Shown: positions 39,003 to 48,172 of the stretch, in pieces
Position numbering within the stretch: the first letter of the stretch is position 1
Layout of the letters: each line of letters begins with the position of its first letter
Source: Tsukamurella sp. PLM1
GTDB taxonomy: Bacteria > Actinomycetota > Actinomycetes > Mycobacteriales > Mycobacteriaceae
Assembly: GCF_023168325.1 (NCBI RefSeq)
Contig: NZ_AP025688.1
Span: forward strand, 186,001 to 250,000
Reading direction: 5' to 3'
DNA: 64,000 nt
Program-made: the position numbers and the translations under genes
The notes under the pieces: model-generated
Database searches by the model: none
Seen by the model: the letters and a program-made list of their open reading frames with translations, nothing else
Told to the model about the DNA's origin: nothing

Positions 39003-39214
39003 CGATCGTCGCGCACCGTCGGCGATCGACGGGCTGATCGGCGGAATCAGTCGGTAGCACCGGCTTGTTCATCGGTCGCGAGCGGAACCCCGGAGCTCGC
39101 GAACACGTCGAGGACGTCGGCGTGGAGCTTTGCGCCCAGCGCGGCCCGGACCCCGTCGGGATGGGTCAGCCGGAAGCCGAAGGGCTCGTCGTCGGGGGTG
39201 CCGAAGCTGCTGCG
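39003..39214 (-). pseudogene. Coding-like tract without a start, in frame after the TetR stop
   Basis: The frame continues past the TetR TAG for about 53 codons with good protein character (DEPFGFRLTHPDGVRAALGA and then KLHADVLDVFASSGVP) to a natural stop. There is no ATG, GTG or TTG at its beginning. It may be the tail of a longer TetR protein cut by a substitution error, a read-through extension, or a gene remnant. I do not recognise the family. Confidence 0.35.
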
Positions 39215-39874
39215 CTACCGGTCGCGAGGCCGGTACGAGGCCAGCCCCAGCGCGACCACCGCGAGCTGGCGGGTGGTGCGGTCGATGAGCTCGTCCTCGT
39301 CGCGGGTGTTGCGTGAATCGATGCGCACCAGCTCGGCGACGAAGCCCAGCATGATCGTGACGTAGAGGTCGGCCACCATGTCGAGTTCCTCGACGCTCCA
39401 GTCGGAGAGCGGAGCGATCCGTGACAGGTCGTGGGTGAGCTCCTTGGCGAACAGGCGCAGCTCCACGTCGATCGCGCGCTGTAGCTCGGGGGAGCCGCCG
39501 TAGCGTTCGCGCACCAGGAACTGGAACTCCGCGTCGTTGCTGCGGGCCTGCTTGGCGACGATCCGCACCGCGTCGGAACCGCTGGGCGCCAGGCCCTCGC
39601 GGCGGCCCTCGCGCAGCATGCGCCGCAACACGCGCATCGCGTCCTCGACCAGCGTGACGCCCAGGTCGTCCATCGACGCGAAGTGGCGGTAGAAGGCGGT
39701 GGGCACCACGCCGGCGGCCTTGGCCACCTCGCGCAGCGAGAGGCTGGCGAACGAGCGTTCACCGGCCAGTGAGAGCGCCTCGTCCAGCAGGGCCTGCCGG
39801 GTGCGTTCCTTGGCCTCCGCCCGCGACGGCCCCGGGGTGTGCCGTTCGACGGCGCGCGGGGTGGGTCTGGGCAT
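39215..39874 (-). CDS. TetR-family regulator of the reductase-desaturase operon
   Basis: 219 aa. N-terminal HTH (about 20-65): RQALLDEALSLAGERSFASL, then SLREVAKAAGVVPTAFYRHF. Helical ligand-binding domain after that. It is divergent from the ferredoxin-reductase/desaturase operon with 141 bp between, so it is the natural candidate to control desaturation in response to acyl-CoA or membrane state, as TetR proteins do for other mycobacterial desaturases. The stop at 39215 is followed by in-frame coding-like sequence. Confidence 0.85.
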   Translation of the reverse strand: MPRPTPRAVERHTPGPSRAEAKERTRQALLDEALSLAGERSFASLSLREVAKAAGVVPTAFYRHFASMDDLGVTLVEDAMRVLRRMLREGRREGLAPSGSDAVRIVAKQARSNDAEFQFLVRERYGGSPELQRAIDVELRLFAKELTHDLSRIAPLSDWSVEELDMVADLYVTIMLGFVAELVRIDSRNTRDEDELIDRTTRQLAVVALGLASYRPRDR

Positions 39875-39980
39875 GGGATCCAGTCTATCCCCCGCAGCTC
39901 GGGGCGCCGTCGCCGACGCTGTGGCCGAGGTCACGGAACAACTCCTTGACGGGGCGCGGACGTTTGCGTGCATACTGTGA

Positions 39981-39996
39981 GTGTACAAGCGTGCAC
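39981..39996. promoter_or_regulatory. Imperfect dyad GTGTAC-AAGC-GTGCAC before the reductase gene
   Basis: Five of six arm positions are symmetric. A second overlapping half-match (TGCATAC upstream) is present. It sits 20-35 nt before the reductase ATG, a good TetR operator position. Confidence 0.45.
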
Positions 39997-40015
39997 TGAA
40001 CGGAGAAACACAGCC

Positions 40016-41077
40016 ATGAGTCGCTTCACTCGATTCGCCGGATCCGTCATCGAGGCGGTGCTGACCCCGCACGCCGTGGACCGCTACCTCGAGCTCGTCG
40101 ATCCGATGGTCACCTGGACCGAGATCCGCGGCCGGGTCACCGCAGTGAGCCGGCGCACCGACCGCACCGTGACCTTCACCGTGGCGCCCACCCGCCAGTT
40201 CGAGGGCTTCCAGGCAGGCCAGTTCATCCAGGTCAGCACCGTGATCGACGGCGTCCGGCAGACCCGCTGCTTCTCGCCGGCCGGCTCGCAGCACGAGGGC
40301 GGCGAGCTCGAGTTCACCGTGACCGCCGACGCGGACGGCCACGTGAGCAAGCACCTGCGCGAGCACCTCGCTGTGGGCGACGTCCTGGGGCTCACTCCCG
40401 CAGCCGGCGCGTTCACCCTGCCCGGCGAGCCCGGCGACCGGCCGGGCCGGATCCGTCTCATCAGCGGCGGAAGCGGCATTACGCCCGTGCTCTCGATGCT
40501 GCGTACGCTCGTGGACGAGAAGCACGACGGTGCCGTCGACCTGCTGCACTTCTGCCGCGACTCGGCGGACAACCCCTACCGCGCCGAACTGGACCGGCTC
40601 GCCCGGTTCGCGAACATCTCGGTGACGTACGTGTACACCCGCGCCGGCGGCCGGCACCTCGGTGCCGAGCACTTCGGCCAACTGGAGGACTTCGGTGACG
40701 TCGGTCTCGCGTGCGGCCCCGCCGCGCTGCTCGACGCCGCGAAACAGCTGTACTCCGACGCCGGTGTCGAGCTCCGCGTCGAGGAGTTCACGCCCCCGGT
40801 CGTGGCGGCACCGTCGGGCGAGGCGACCGGCACCCTGCGCTTCACCGAGGCCGGCACCGTGGTCGACAACGACGGCCGCAGCATCCTGGACCAGGCCGAG
40901 TCCTCCGGCCTGTTCCCCGAGAGCGGCTGCCGGATGGGCATCTGCTTCTCGTGCACGGCCGTCAAGAAGTCGGGCTGCACCTCCAACATCCTCACGGGCG
41001 AGACGAACGACGAGCCCGATCAGCACATCCAGCTCTGTGTCAGCGCGCCCGTCGGCGACGTCGAGATCGCGCTCTAG
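40016..41077 (+). CDS. Ferredoxin reductase with 2Fe-2S domain, electron donor to the desaturase (Rv3230c-like)
   Basis: 353 aa. An FAD-binding barrel (about 35-135; TRCFSPAGS), an NAD(P)-binding domain (RLISGGSGITPVLSMLRTL) and a C-terminal plant-type [2Fe-2S] ferredoxin domain with cysteines in ESGCRMGICFSCTAVKKSGC plus a distal QLCVSAP Cys. In M. tuberculosis Rv3230c passes electrons from NADPH to DesA3, and the two genes are adjacent there as here. GGAGA lies 9 nt before the ATG. Intact. The desaturase follows after 27 bp. Confidence 0.92.
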   Translation: MSRFTRFAGSVIEAVLTPHAVDRYLELVDPMVTWTEIRGRVTAVSRRTDRTVTFTVAPTRQFEGFQAGQFIQVSTVIDGVRQTRCFSPAGSQHEGGELEFTVTADADGHVSKHLREHLAVGDVLGLTPAAGAFTLPGEPGDRPGRIRLISGGSGITPVLSMLRTLVDEKHDGAVDLLHFCRDSADNPYRAELDRLARFANISVTYVYTRAGGRHLGAEHFGQLEDFGDVGLACGPAALLDAAKQLYSDAGVELRVEEFTPPVVAAPSGEATGTLRFTEAGTVVDNDGRSILDQAESSGLFPESGCRMGICFSCTAVKKSGCTSNILTGETNDEPDQHIQLCVSAPVGDVEIAL

Positions 41078-41104
41078 CCACCATCTTCGAAGGGGAGAGA
41101 AATC

Positions 41105-42277
41105 ATGACCGAGCACATCACCCTCACCGCCGAGCAGGTCGAGATCATCGGCGAGCGGTTCGACGCGATCCGTGCGCGCATCCTCGCCGACCTCGGCGAG
41201 AAGGACCGCGAGTACATCTACAAGATCGTCCGGTACCAGCGCGGCCTCGAGATCGCCGGCCGCGCGATGATGTACCTGCCGCCCCTGTGGCCGGTGGCCG
41301 TCGGCGCGCTCGGCGTCTCCAAGATCCTCGACAACATGGAGATCGGCCACAACGTCATGCACGGCCAGTACGACTGGATGCGTGAGCCGGGCCTGAACTC
41401 CCGCGAGTTCGAGTGGGACACCGTCTGCCCCGCCGACCAGTGGAAGCACAGCCACAACTACCTGCACCACACCTTCACCAACGTCCTCGACATGGACCGC
41501 GACATCGGCTACGGCATCCTGCGGATGGCGCCGGAGCAGAAGTGGCACCCGTACTACCTGGGCAACCTCGCCTACGCGAGCGCGCTCATGGTGCTGTTCC
41601 AGTGGGGCGTCATGCTGCACGACCTGGAGGCCGAGCGCATCGTCAAGGGCGAGCGCAAGTGGGCCGACATCAAGGACCTCGTCGCCGGGATGCGCCGCAA
41701 GGCGGGCAAGCAGGTGCTCAAGGACTACGTGATCTTCCCGCTGCTCACCGGCCCGCTGTTCCCGCTGACGTTCCTGGGCAACCTGTCCGCGAACCTGGTC
41801 CGCAACCTGTGGACGTTCTCGATCATCTTCTGCGGACACTTCCCGTCCGGCGTGCAGACCTTCACCAAGGAGGAGACCGCCGACGAGACGCGCGGCGAAT
41901 GGTACGTGCGGCAGATGCTGGGCTCGGCGAACATCGACGGTGGCCGACTGTTCCACATCATGTCCGGCAACCTGAGCTTCCAGATCGAGCACCACCTGTT
42001 CCCCGACATCCCCGCCAACCGCTACCCGGAGGTCGCCGCCGAGGTTCGTGCCACGTGCGAGGAGTTCGGCCTGCCGTACAACACCGGGTCGCTGCGCGGT
42101 CAGCTCGGTTCGACGTGGAAGAAGATCGCCAAGCTCTCGCTGCCCAACCGGTGGACCAAGCAGGAGCCCGAGCTGGCCGTGACCATCGAGCGCACGCGGC
42201 ACGAGGACGCCGCCCGCGGCGCCCTGGCGAAGGCGGGCTGGCAGCGCGCGGTCGAGCGTGAGATGGTGTCGGTCTAG
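41105..42277 (+). CDS. desA3: Membrane acyl-CoA delta-9 desaturase (DesA3-like)
   Basis: 390 aa. The three His boxes of integral di-iron desaturases are GHNVMHG, HSHNYLHHTF and QIEHHLFPDIPANRYPEVA. Membrane helices flank them (PPLWPVAVGALGVS; LTGPLFPLTFLGNL; LWTFSIIFCGHFP). It makes oleate-type fatty acids from stearoyl-CoA using the upstream reductase. GGGGAGAG precedes the ATG. Intact and of normal size. Confidence 0.93.
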   Translation: MTEHITLTAEQVEIIGERFDAIRARILADLGEKDREYIYKIVRYQRGLEIAGRAMMYLPPLWPVAVGALGVSKILDNMEIGHNVMHGQYDWMREPGLNSREFEWDTVCPADQWKHSHNYLHHTFTNVLDMDRDIGYGILRMAPEQKWHPYYLGNLAYASALMVLFQWGVMLHDLEAERIVKGERKWADIKDLVAGMRRKAGKQVLKDYVIFPLLTGPLFPLTFLGNLSANLVRNLWTFSIIFCGHFPSGVQTFTKEETADETRGEWYVRQMLGSANIDGGRLFHIMSGNLSFQIEHHLFPDIPANRYPEVAAEVRATCEEFGLPYNTGSLRGQLGSTWKKIAKLSLPNRWTKQEPELAVTIERTRHEDAARGALAKAGWQRAVEREMVSV

Positions 42278-42315
42278 GACCTCGGGTCCAGGGAACTCGG
42301 CGGAAGGGCGCGGAC

Positions 42316-42561
42316 GTGGGCAAGCTGGAGCGGCGCAAGGACGCGACGCAGGAGGCCGTCGAGTCGACGGCCATCCGCGTCGGCCGGATCGCCACGATCA
42401 TCACCACCGCGGTCGCGGACGTCGCCCGGGAGATCGGCGACGCCGTGGGCGACGCCCTGGAGATGCGGCAGGCCGCCAAGCGCGCCGCCGCCGACGAGGA
42501 GCGTGACGCGGGGCGCGCGCCGCACGCCGGCGCTCCCGAGGGCGGATCGGACGCGCAGTAG
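42316..42561 (+). CDS. Small helical protein, third gene of the desaturase operon
   Basis: 81 aa from GTG 42316 with GGAAGG upstream. One amphipathic or weakly hydrophobic helix (RVGRIATIITTAVADVAREI) is followed by an Ala/Asp/Glu-rich charged end. No family recognised. Its 38-bp spacing from desA3 suggests co-transcription. It could be a membrane-peripheral accessory. Confidence 0.55.
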   Translation: MGKLERRKDATQEAVESTAIRVGRIATIITTAVADVAREIGDAVGDALEMRQAAKRAAADEERDAGRAPHAGAPEGGSDAQ

Positions 42562-42668
42562 CGGAGGTGAGTCACGGCCCGTAGTTCGAGTCCAGGGACT
42601 CGCAGACGGTGCCCGGGAATCGCAGGGCCTGCAGCTCCGCGCATCTGGAGAGATGTTCTCCTACAGGA

Positions 42669-42744
42669 CCATACACATTCTGAATAATGCCTGGTCAAGC
42701 TTCCGTTCGGTGCGCGGACCAGGCATTATTCAGAATGTGTATGG
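42669..42744. repeat. Perfect 28-bp inverted repeat with 20-nt loop
   Basis: The arm at 42669-42696 (starting CCATACACATTCTGAATAAT) is exactly complementary to 42717-42744. The loop is 42697-42716. The arms are over half A+T in a 70% G+C region. It lies between convergent operons (desaturase and kinase-TerD). It may be a bidirectional terminator, but the stem is far longer than needed; a mobile-element footprint or structured RNA is possible. Confidence 0.9.
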
Positions 42745-42833
42745 CTCTCGCTGGAAGTAGTCGACCTTTTAACCCCGACCGGAACCCCAGTCTCCGAACC
42801 GCCGCGGCCGTCGAGTCGCCCCAGCCGCAGATG

Positions 42834-44372
42834 TCAGTCGTCCACCTCGACACCGTAGGCGCGCACCAGCGCGGCGACGCCGTCGTCCCACCCCTGCCCG
42901 AGCGCGCGGAGCCGCAGGGTGCGCGCACCGTCGGGCGACTCGCGGCGGTACACCTCGAACAGCACCGTCGCCCGCAGCCCGTGCTCGGTGGGCGCGGGCA
43001 GCGCCCACGTCCCGTCGGCGCACCCGACGGTGGCGGACGGCACCGTCGGGAGGGTGAGGGCGGGGCCGTCCGAGGCGACCGCGACCACGATCCGGCAGCC
43101 CGGCGGGAGGAGGCGCGGGACGAGGGCGATGCCGGATTCGCCGAGCTCGGCGACGCCCTCCGGGTCGCGCGGGTTGTTGTAGAAGACCAGGTGCGCCTCG
43201 CTGACGATCCGGTCGTCCACGCCGGTGACGAGCACGAACAGGTCGTCGCCGGCGCGTCCGGCGGGGAGTTCCACGCGGAGCTCGAGCTCCGCCGAGCCCG
43301 GTAGGTCCACGGTCTCGCCGCGTCGCAGCGGCACGGGGCCCGACGGTGCCGGTCCCGTCGGCGGAGCCGCCGGAGCTGTCGCCGCCGGCCGGACGATCGT
43401 GGCGTCGGCGTCGGCGTCGGCGTCGGGGTTGGCGTCGGCGTCCGGTTCGGCCGGGCGGAGCGTCGTGGACGCGTAGTGCGGATCGTCCTGCGTCGCGGGC
43501 CCGACGACGGCCCGCGCGTCGGGCGCGGCCGCCGCGACCGCCGACAGCGCGGCCGCGAACTCGCCGCTGGTCGCGAACCTGTCCTCGGGAGCCTTCGCGA
43601 GCGCTCGGGTGAACACCGGCGCAAGCGCGGCGGGGAGGCCCTCGCCGCGCTCGTGGATCGGCGGAACCGGCTGGTACAGATGGGCGCCCATCATCGCGGC
43701 GATCGACTCGCCGCGGAACGGTGCCGTACCGGTGAGCAGCTCGAACGCCGCGGTGGCGAGGGAGTACAGGTCGGTGCGGTTGTCGAGCTCGCCGCCGCTG
43801 ATCGCCTCGGGGGAGAGGTAGCCGAGGGTGCCCACCGTCACCCCCGCCATGGTGAGGCCGCCCGCGTCGCCGGACGATTTGGCGATCCCGAAGTCCACCA
43901 GCTTCACCGCGGTCGCGCGCGCGTCGCGCAGCCGCACCAGCACGTTCGCGGGCTTGACATCCCGGTGGGTGATGGCGAACTCCTGGTAGGCGTAGTCGAG
44001 CGCGGCAGCGACGCCCGCGACGATCTCCGCGACCAGCCCCAGCGGCAGCGGGCCCTGTTCGCGCAGTAGCTGTTTCGCGTCGGTGCCCTGGACGTACTCC
44101 ATCGTCAGCCACAGTCGCCCGTCGTCGAGCCGGCCACGGTCGTAGAGGTGCACGATGTTCGGGTGCGAGAGCGGGGCCAGCAGGTCGGCCTCGTGGATGA
44201 ACCGGGCCTGGAACTCCGGGTTGCCGGAGACGGCACCGTCGAGCAGCTTGAGCGCGTCGCGCCGCGGCAGGCGCGGGTGCTCCACGAGGTGCACCTCGCC
44301 CATCCCGCCCGCGCCGAGCCTGCCGATCACCCGGTACCCGGCGATCTGCAGGTCCTGGTCGTTCCCCGCCAT
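42834..44372 (-). CDS. Soluble Ser/Thr kinase fused to a TerD domain
   Basis: 512 aa with no membrane helix. Kinase domain 10-275: LGAGGMGEVHLV, K42, THRDVKPANVLV (D138), DFGIAKS (D160) and SPEA. A linker rich in Asp/Ala/Pro (about 285-350), partly a GCGTCG hexanucleotide repeat. C-terminal TerD domain (about 355-510): SEAHLVFYNNPRDPEG, LPPGCRIVVAVASDG, VLFEVYRR and LRALGQGWDDGVAALVRAYG, the classic calcium-binding tellurite/stress family. This joins phosphorylation signalling to a Ter-type stress module. ATG 44372 follows a leaderless TAGGCT box. Confidence 0.9.
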   Translation of the reverse strand: MAGNDQDLQIAGYRVIGRLGAGGMGEVHLVEHPRLPRRDALKLLDGAVSGNPEFQARFIHEADLLAPLSHPNIVHLYDRGRLDDGRLWLTMEYVQGTDAKQLLREQGPLPLGLVAEIVAGVAAALDYAYQEFAITHRDVKPANVLVRLRDARATAVKLVDFGIAKSSGDAGGLTMAGVTVGTLGYLSPEAISGGELDNRTDLYSLATAAFELLTGTAPFRGESIAAMMGAHLYQPVPPIHERGEGLPAALAPVFTRALAKAPEDRFATSGEFAAALSAVAAAAPDARAVVGPATQDDPHYASTTLRPAEPDADANPDADADADATIVRPAATAPAAPPTGPAPSGPVPLRRGETVDLPGSAELELRVELPAGRAGDDLFVLVTGVDDRIVSEAHLVFYNNPRDPEGVAELGESGIALVPRLLPPGCRIVVAVASDGPALTLPTVPSATVGCADGTWALPAPTEHGLRATVLFEVYRRESPDGARTLRLRALGQGWDDGVAALVRAYGVEVDD

Positions 44373-44379
44373 GGCAGGC

Positions 44380-44385
44380 AGCCTA
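44380..44385 (-). promoter_or_regulatory. Leaderless-type -10 box (TAGGCT) for the kinase-TerD gene
   Basis: Seven nt upstream of ATG 44372 on the minus strand. Confidence 0.5.
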
Positions 44386-44415
44386 CTCGCGCCGCGAAGC
44401 AGCCCGGACGAAAGA

Positions 44416-44453
44416 ACGAGCGCCGACCGGGAGTCCTCCCGATCGGCGCTCGT
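44416..44453 (-). terminator. Hairpin terminator after mmpL3
   Basis: 18-bp stem with one mismatch (ACGAGCGCCGACCGGGAG paired with 44436-44453) and a 2-nt loop, 16 bp after the mmpL3 stop. It insulates the kinase-TerD promoter. Confidence 0.8.
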
Positions 44454-44468
44454 CCGTCACCTGCGTAC

Positions 44469-47467
44469 CTACTCGCCCTGCGGCGGGCGGGGCCGCCGCG
44501 GCATCTCGCCCGACGGTCCGCCGTGCTGCGGCGGGCGCGGCCCGCCCTGGCCCTGCGGGCGCGGGGGATACGGCGGGCGCTGGCCCTGCGGCCCACCCGC
44601 GCGCGGCTGCATCGGACCGCTCGGACGCGGTCCCGGTCCGCCCTGGGGGCCGGGCTGGCCGGGCTGGCCGGGCGGGCCCTGGTGACCGGGCGGCGGTCCC
44701 GGGGACGCCGGCCGGGAACCGGCGGCTGGTAGCTGCGCGGGTCCTGCGGGGGACGGCGCGTGGGTGCCTGGCGCGGGTCCTGCTGCGGGCCGTGGGAGAA
44801 GCCCAGCGGCGGTCCGGGGCGGCGCGGTCCGGGGCCCACCGGGGTGGGCCGGGCCGGGCGTTCGGCCTGCTGGTTCGGCAGGTTCAGCGGCGGGATCAGG
44901 CGCCCCGATTCCGGCGAGCTGATGGGACGCGGCGCGGGGCCGCCGGCCCCGACCAGCTGCGGCGCGGCCTTGCCGGGCGCGGCCGCACCGGGCTTGACCT
45001 CGCTGAGCGGGCGCCCATCGCGGGTCTCCGCGGGCAGGGAGGTCTCGCCCAGGCCGATCGCCTCCTGGATCCTGCGCATCCAGTTCGGCGCCCACCAGGA
45101 GTCGTCGCCGAGCAGCTTCATCACGGCCGGGACCAGCACCATGCGGACCACGGTGGCGTCGATGAGTAGCGCGAAGATCAGGCCGAACGACACGTACTTC
45201 ATCATCACCAGGTCGGACGTGGCGAACGCCGCCGCGACACAGGCCAGCAGGATCGCCGCCGCGGTGATGATCCGGCCGGTGTTGGCGGTGCCCGCCCGGA
45301 TGCTCTGGTTCGTGGTCGCGCCGGCCGCGCGTTCCTCGATCATGCGGGAGATCACGAACACCTCGTAGTCGGTACTGAGGCCGAACACCACGGCGATCAC
45401 CAGCACCAGCACCGGCGCCATCATCGGGCCGCCCGTGAAGTTGAGCAGGTCCCCGCCGTGCCCGTCCACGAACATCCACGTCAGGAAGCCCAGCGTGGAG
45501 CCGAGCGACAGGATCGACATGAGCACCGCCTTGATCGGCAGCGTCAGCGACCCGAACGCCAGGAACATCATGAAGGTGGTGACCAGGACCAACGCCAGCA
45601 TGAGCCACGGGAGCAGGCTCAGCATCGAGTCGATCGAGTCGTACTGCAGCACGGGCATGCCACCCACCAGGAAGCCGACGCCCTTGCTCGGGTCGGCGCC
45701 GTCCATCGTGATGGCGCGCAGGGCCGTGACGGCCTCGCCGACGGCCTTGGTGTCGTTGGGGTCCTGCATGCTGCCCACCGACGTCCGGACCGAGACCTCC
45801 TGGCCGCGGACGACCAGCTTGTCGGATCCGCCCTTGACGGTGTCGACCGCGTCGGTCGCCGCGCCGAACCGCGCGGAGTTCGGGTCCGCGGGGTTGGACC
45901 GAGTGAACCCGGGGATCTTGTTCGCCTCGTCGAGCACCTGCTTGATCTGAGCGTCGCTCGCGTTGGTGAACACGATCCTGACGGGCTGCCCCGTGTGCTC
46001 CGGGAACAGCGCCTGGAACTGGTCCTGCGCCTGCCGGGTCTCGTTGGTCGGCGGCAGGTAGGTCTGCGAGATGCCGCCGAACTGCAGGCCCACGATGGGG
46101 ATGCAGATCGCCAGCAGCAGCGTGACCACCGAGACGATCGCGGCCTTCGGGCGCTTCATGACCGCGTCGGTCACCTTGCCCCACATGCCGGCCTCGATGT
46201 TTGCCTTGGTCTTCGCGCCGCCGGTCTTCTCGGCCGCCCAGTGGATGATCCCGCCGATCAGCGGCAGCTTCCAGCTGTCGAAGACGGTGAGGAACCAGTG
46301 GAAGCTGAGTGCGAAGACGCGCGGGCCCAGTGCGGCCAGCATGGCCGGCAGCAGGGTCAGCGAGAGGATCGCGGAGATGAACACGCCGAGCAGTGCGCCG
46401 GTGGCCATCGAGGTGAGCAGCCCCAGCGGGGACATGTACAGGCACGCGAGCGCGCCCACGATCAGCAGCGACGACATGATGATCGTTCTGCCCGCCGTCA
46501 TCACCGTGCGTCTGACCGCCGTCGGTGTGTCGTAGCCCTCGTCGAGCTCCTCCCGGAATCTCGAGACCATGAACAGGCCGTAGTCGTGGGCGATGCCCAG
46601 GCCGATCAGCGAGATGATCGGGCCGACGAACAGGTTGACGTCCATGAAGCTCGCCATCACCGAGGCGACGGCCATCGCGGCGCCGATGGTGAGCACACCG
46701 ACGATCATCGGCAGGACCGCGGCGACGATGCCGCCGTAGACGAAGAACAGCACGATCGCGACCAGCGGCAGCGCGATGATCTCGGCCTTCTTCTGGTCCT
46801 TCTGCACGCCCTCGGTGACCTCGGAGGTCACCGGCACCAGGCCGCCGACCTGTGCCTCGAAGTACGGCTTGTTCGCCTCCGCCCGGAGCATCTCCATCAG
46901 CGGCTTCTGGATCTCCACCCAGTCCTTGCCGCGCTGGGTGTCGTCCGCCGAACGCATGGGCAGGGTGAAGAAGCCCCACGTGCCGCCGTCGGCGTCGGTG
47001 CGGGTGAACTGCTTGAACAGCTGGTCGTTGGCCTGCGGGGCGCCCGGCGCGAACATCGTGTAGCTGAGCGAGCTCTCCTGCGGAGCCTGCTCGTTCGCCG
47101 GGTTCAGCGGCGAGTCGTCGCCCGTCGCGTACTTCGCGAGGATCTCCTGGCGCGTCTTCTCGACGGCCTTCTCGACCTCCGGGTCGCTGATCTTCTTGCG
47201 TTCCTCCGGCGTGCAGTCCGCCTTCTCGGGCGGGCAGGCGGGCTTGATCAGCACCAGGATGTCGGGCTGCATCTCGCGCCCGTTGGCCAGGTCGGTGACC
47301 TGAGCGGCCGCCACCGAGTCGCTGGCGTCGTCGTAGAGGCCGTTCATCTTCGTCTTCGCACCGAGCCCAAGGAAGCCCCAGACGCCGGTGATCGCGATGC
47401 TCACGAAGAGCACCGCGATGATCGTGTATCGGAACGCGTACGTGAAGCGTCCTATCGCTGAGAACAA
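44469..47467 (-). CDS. mmpL3: MmpL3, trehalose monomycolate exporter of the RND superfamily (frameshifted in the tail)
   Basis: About 999 aa after correction. Two RND repeats with 12 membrane helices and two large extracytoplasmic loops. Proton-relay Asp-Tyr pairs are in AHDYGLFMVSRFREE and GLSTDYEVFVISRM. The NYN-trmB neighbours match the mmpL3 (Rv0206c) locus. The C-terminal cytoplasmic tail (from about residue 810) is Pro/Gly/Gln-rich; one base missing near 44709-44714 splits it, and the second frame ends cleanly at 44469. Start is TTG 47467, chosen because AAAGGA lies 8 nt upstream. Essential for mycolate delivery to the envelope. Confidence 0.93.
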
Positions 47468-47509
47468 GCGAAATTTCCTTTCCGGTGGCCGGGCCGTGCA
47501 GGCGCGACG

Positions 47510-48172
47510 TCAGGCTCGACTCGAAAGTAGCGAAGACAGGGGGCGGAACGGCTGCAGCCACGCACCCTCGTCGGGCAGCGAGTCCAGGCTCACACGTGGC
47601 AGCGGCTCCCGGAACACCCCGGCGATGTCTTCGAGATCGACGAACTCCAGGGTAGGGGACTGCAGCGCCCAGGCGGCGTGCTCGCGGAACCCCAGTACTT
47701 TGACCGGTACACCGGTTGCGGCGATCTCCTCCAGCGGCTCGCGGAAGGCCTGGCCGTCCGCGGACGCCACCAGCAGGCCGCCGAGCCCGGGCGAGTACCG
47801 GCGCACGTCGATGTGGTCCAGCATGTCCTCGTCGACGTCGCTGTCGTCGTCGATCTTGGGCTTGGCGAAGACGGCGTAGCCCACGTTCCGCAGGGCCTCG
47901 ACCCAGGGGCGGACCACGTCGGCGGTGCCGGGCGCGATGTTGGTGAAGACGGTGGCCTCGGGCTCGAGCCGGGAACCGGTCTCCTCCTCGCGGGAGGCGG
48001 TGAACTCCAGGAGCCAGCGGCCGAGAGCGTCGAACCGCGGGCGGTGCGCGGCCGTGGGGCGGCCGCCGAGGATGGATCCGAGCCCCATGTCGAGGTTCGG
48101 GGCGTCCCAGACCAGCAGGACCCGCTGCGCGGGGTCGGGCGTGGGGGTGGGTGCGTCGGCCGGAGTCGTCAC
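47510..48172 (-). CDS. NYN-domain protein (Rv0207c-like)
   Basis: 220 aa. A PIN/NYN nuclease-like domain with acidic positions in VLLVWDAPNLDMGLGSIL, DMLDHIDVRRY and GLLVASADGQAFREPL. It always sits beside mmpL3 in mycobacteria. GTG 48172 overlaps the trmB stop (GTGA) and follows GGAGAGG. Role unknown; RNA processing is inferred from the fold. Confidence 0.85.
   Translation of the reverse strand: MTTPADAPTPTPDPAQRVLLVWDAPNLDMGLGSILGGRPTAAHRPRFDALGRWLLEFTASREEETGSRLEPEATVFTNIAPGTADVVRPWVEALRNVGYAVFAKPKIDDDSDVDEDMLDHIDVRRYSPGLGGLLVASADGQAFREPLEEIAATGVPVKVLGFREHAAWALQSPTLEFVDLEDIAGVFREPLPRVSLDSLPDEGAWLQPFRPLSSLLSSRA

Noticed and set aside
39215..42202. Very long open frame (about 995 codons) on the minus strand across the reductase and desaturase genes
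   Set aside because: It is antisense to two clearly conserved genes; only its last part is the real TetR gene. Long antisense frames are expected at this G+C.
42669..42744. Insertion sequence ends
   Set aside because: No transposase between or beside the arms and no obvious target duplication; kept only as a structural repeat.
45458..47461. 667-codon plus-strand frame opposite mmpL3
   Set aside because: Composition is Arg/His/Gln-rich shadow sequence with no domain; mmpL3 on the other strand explains the DNA.
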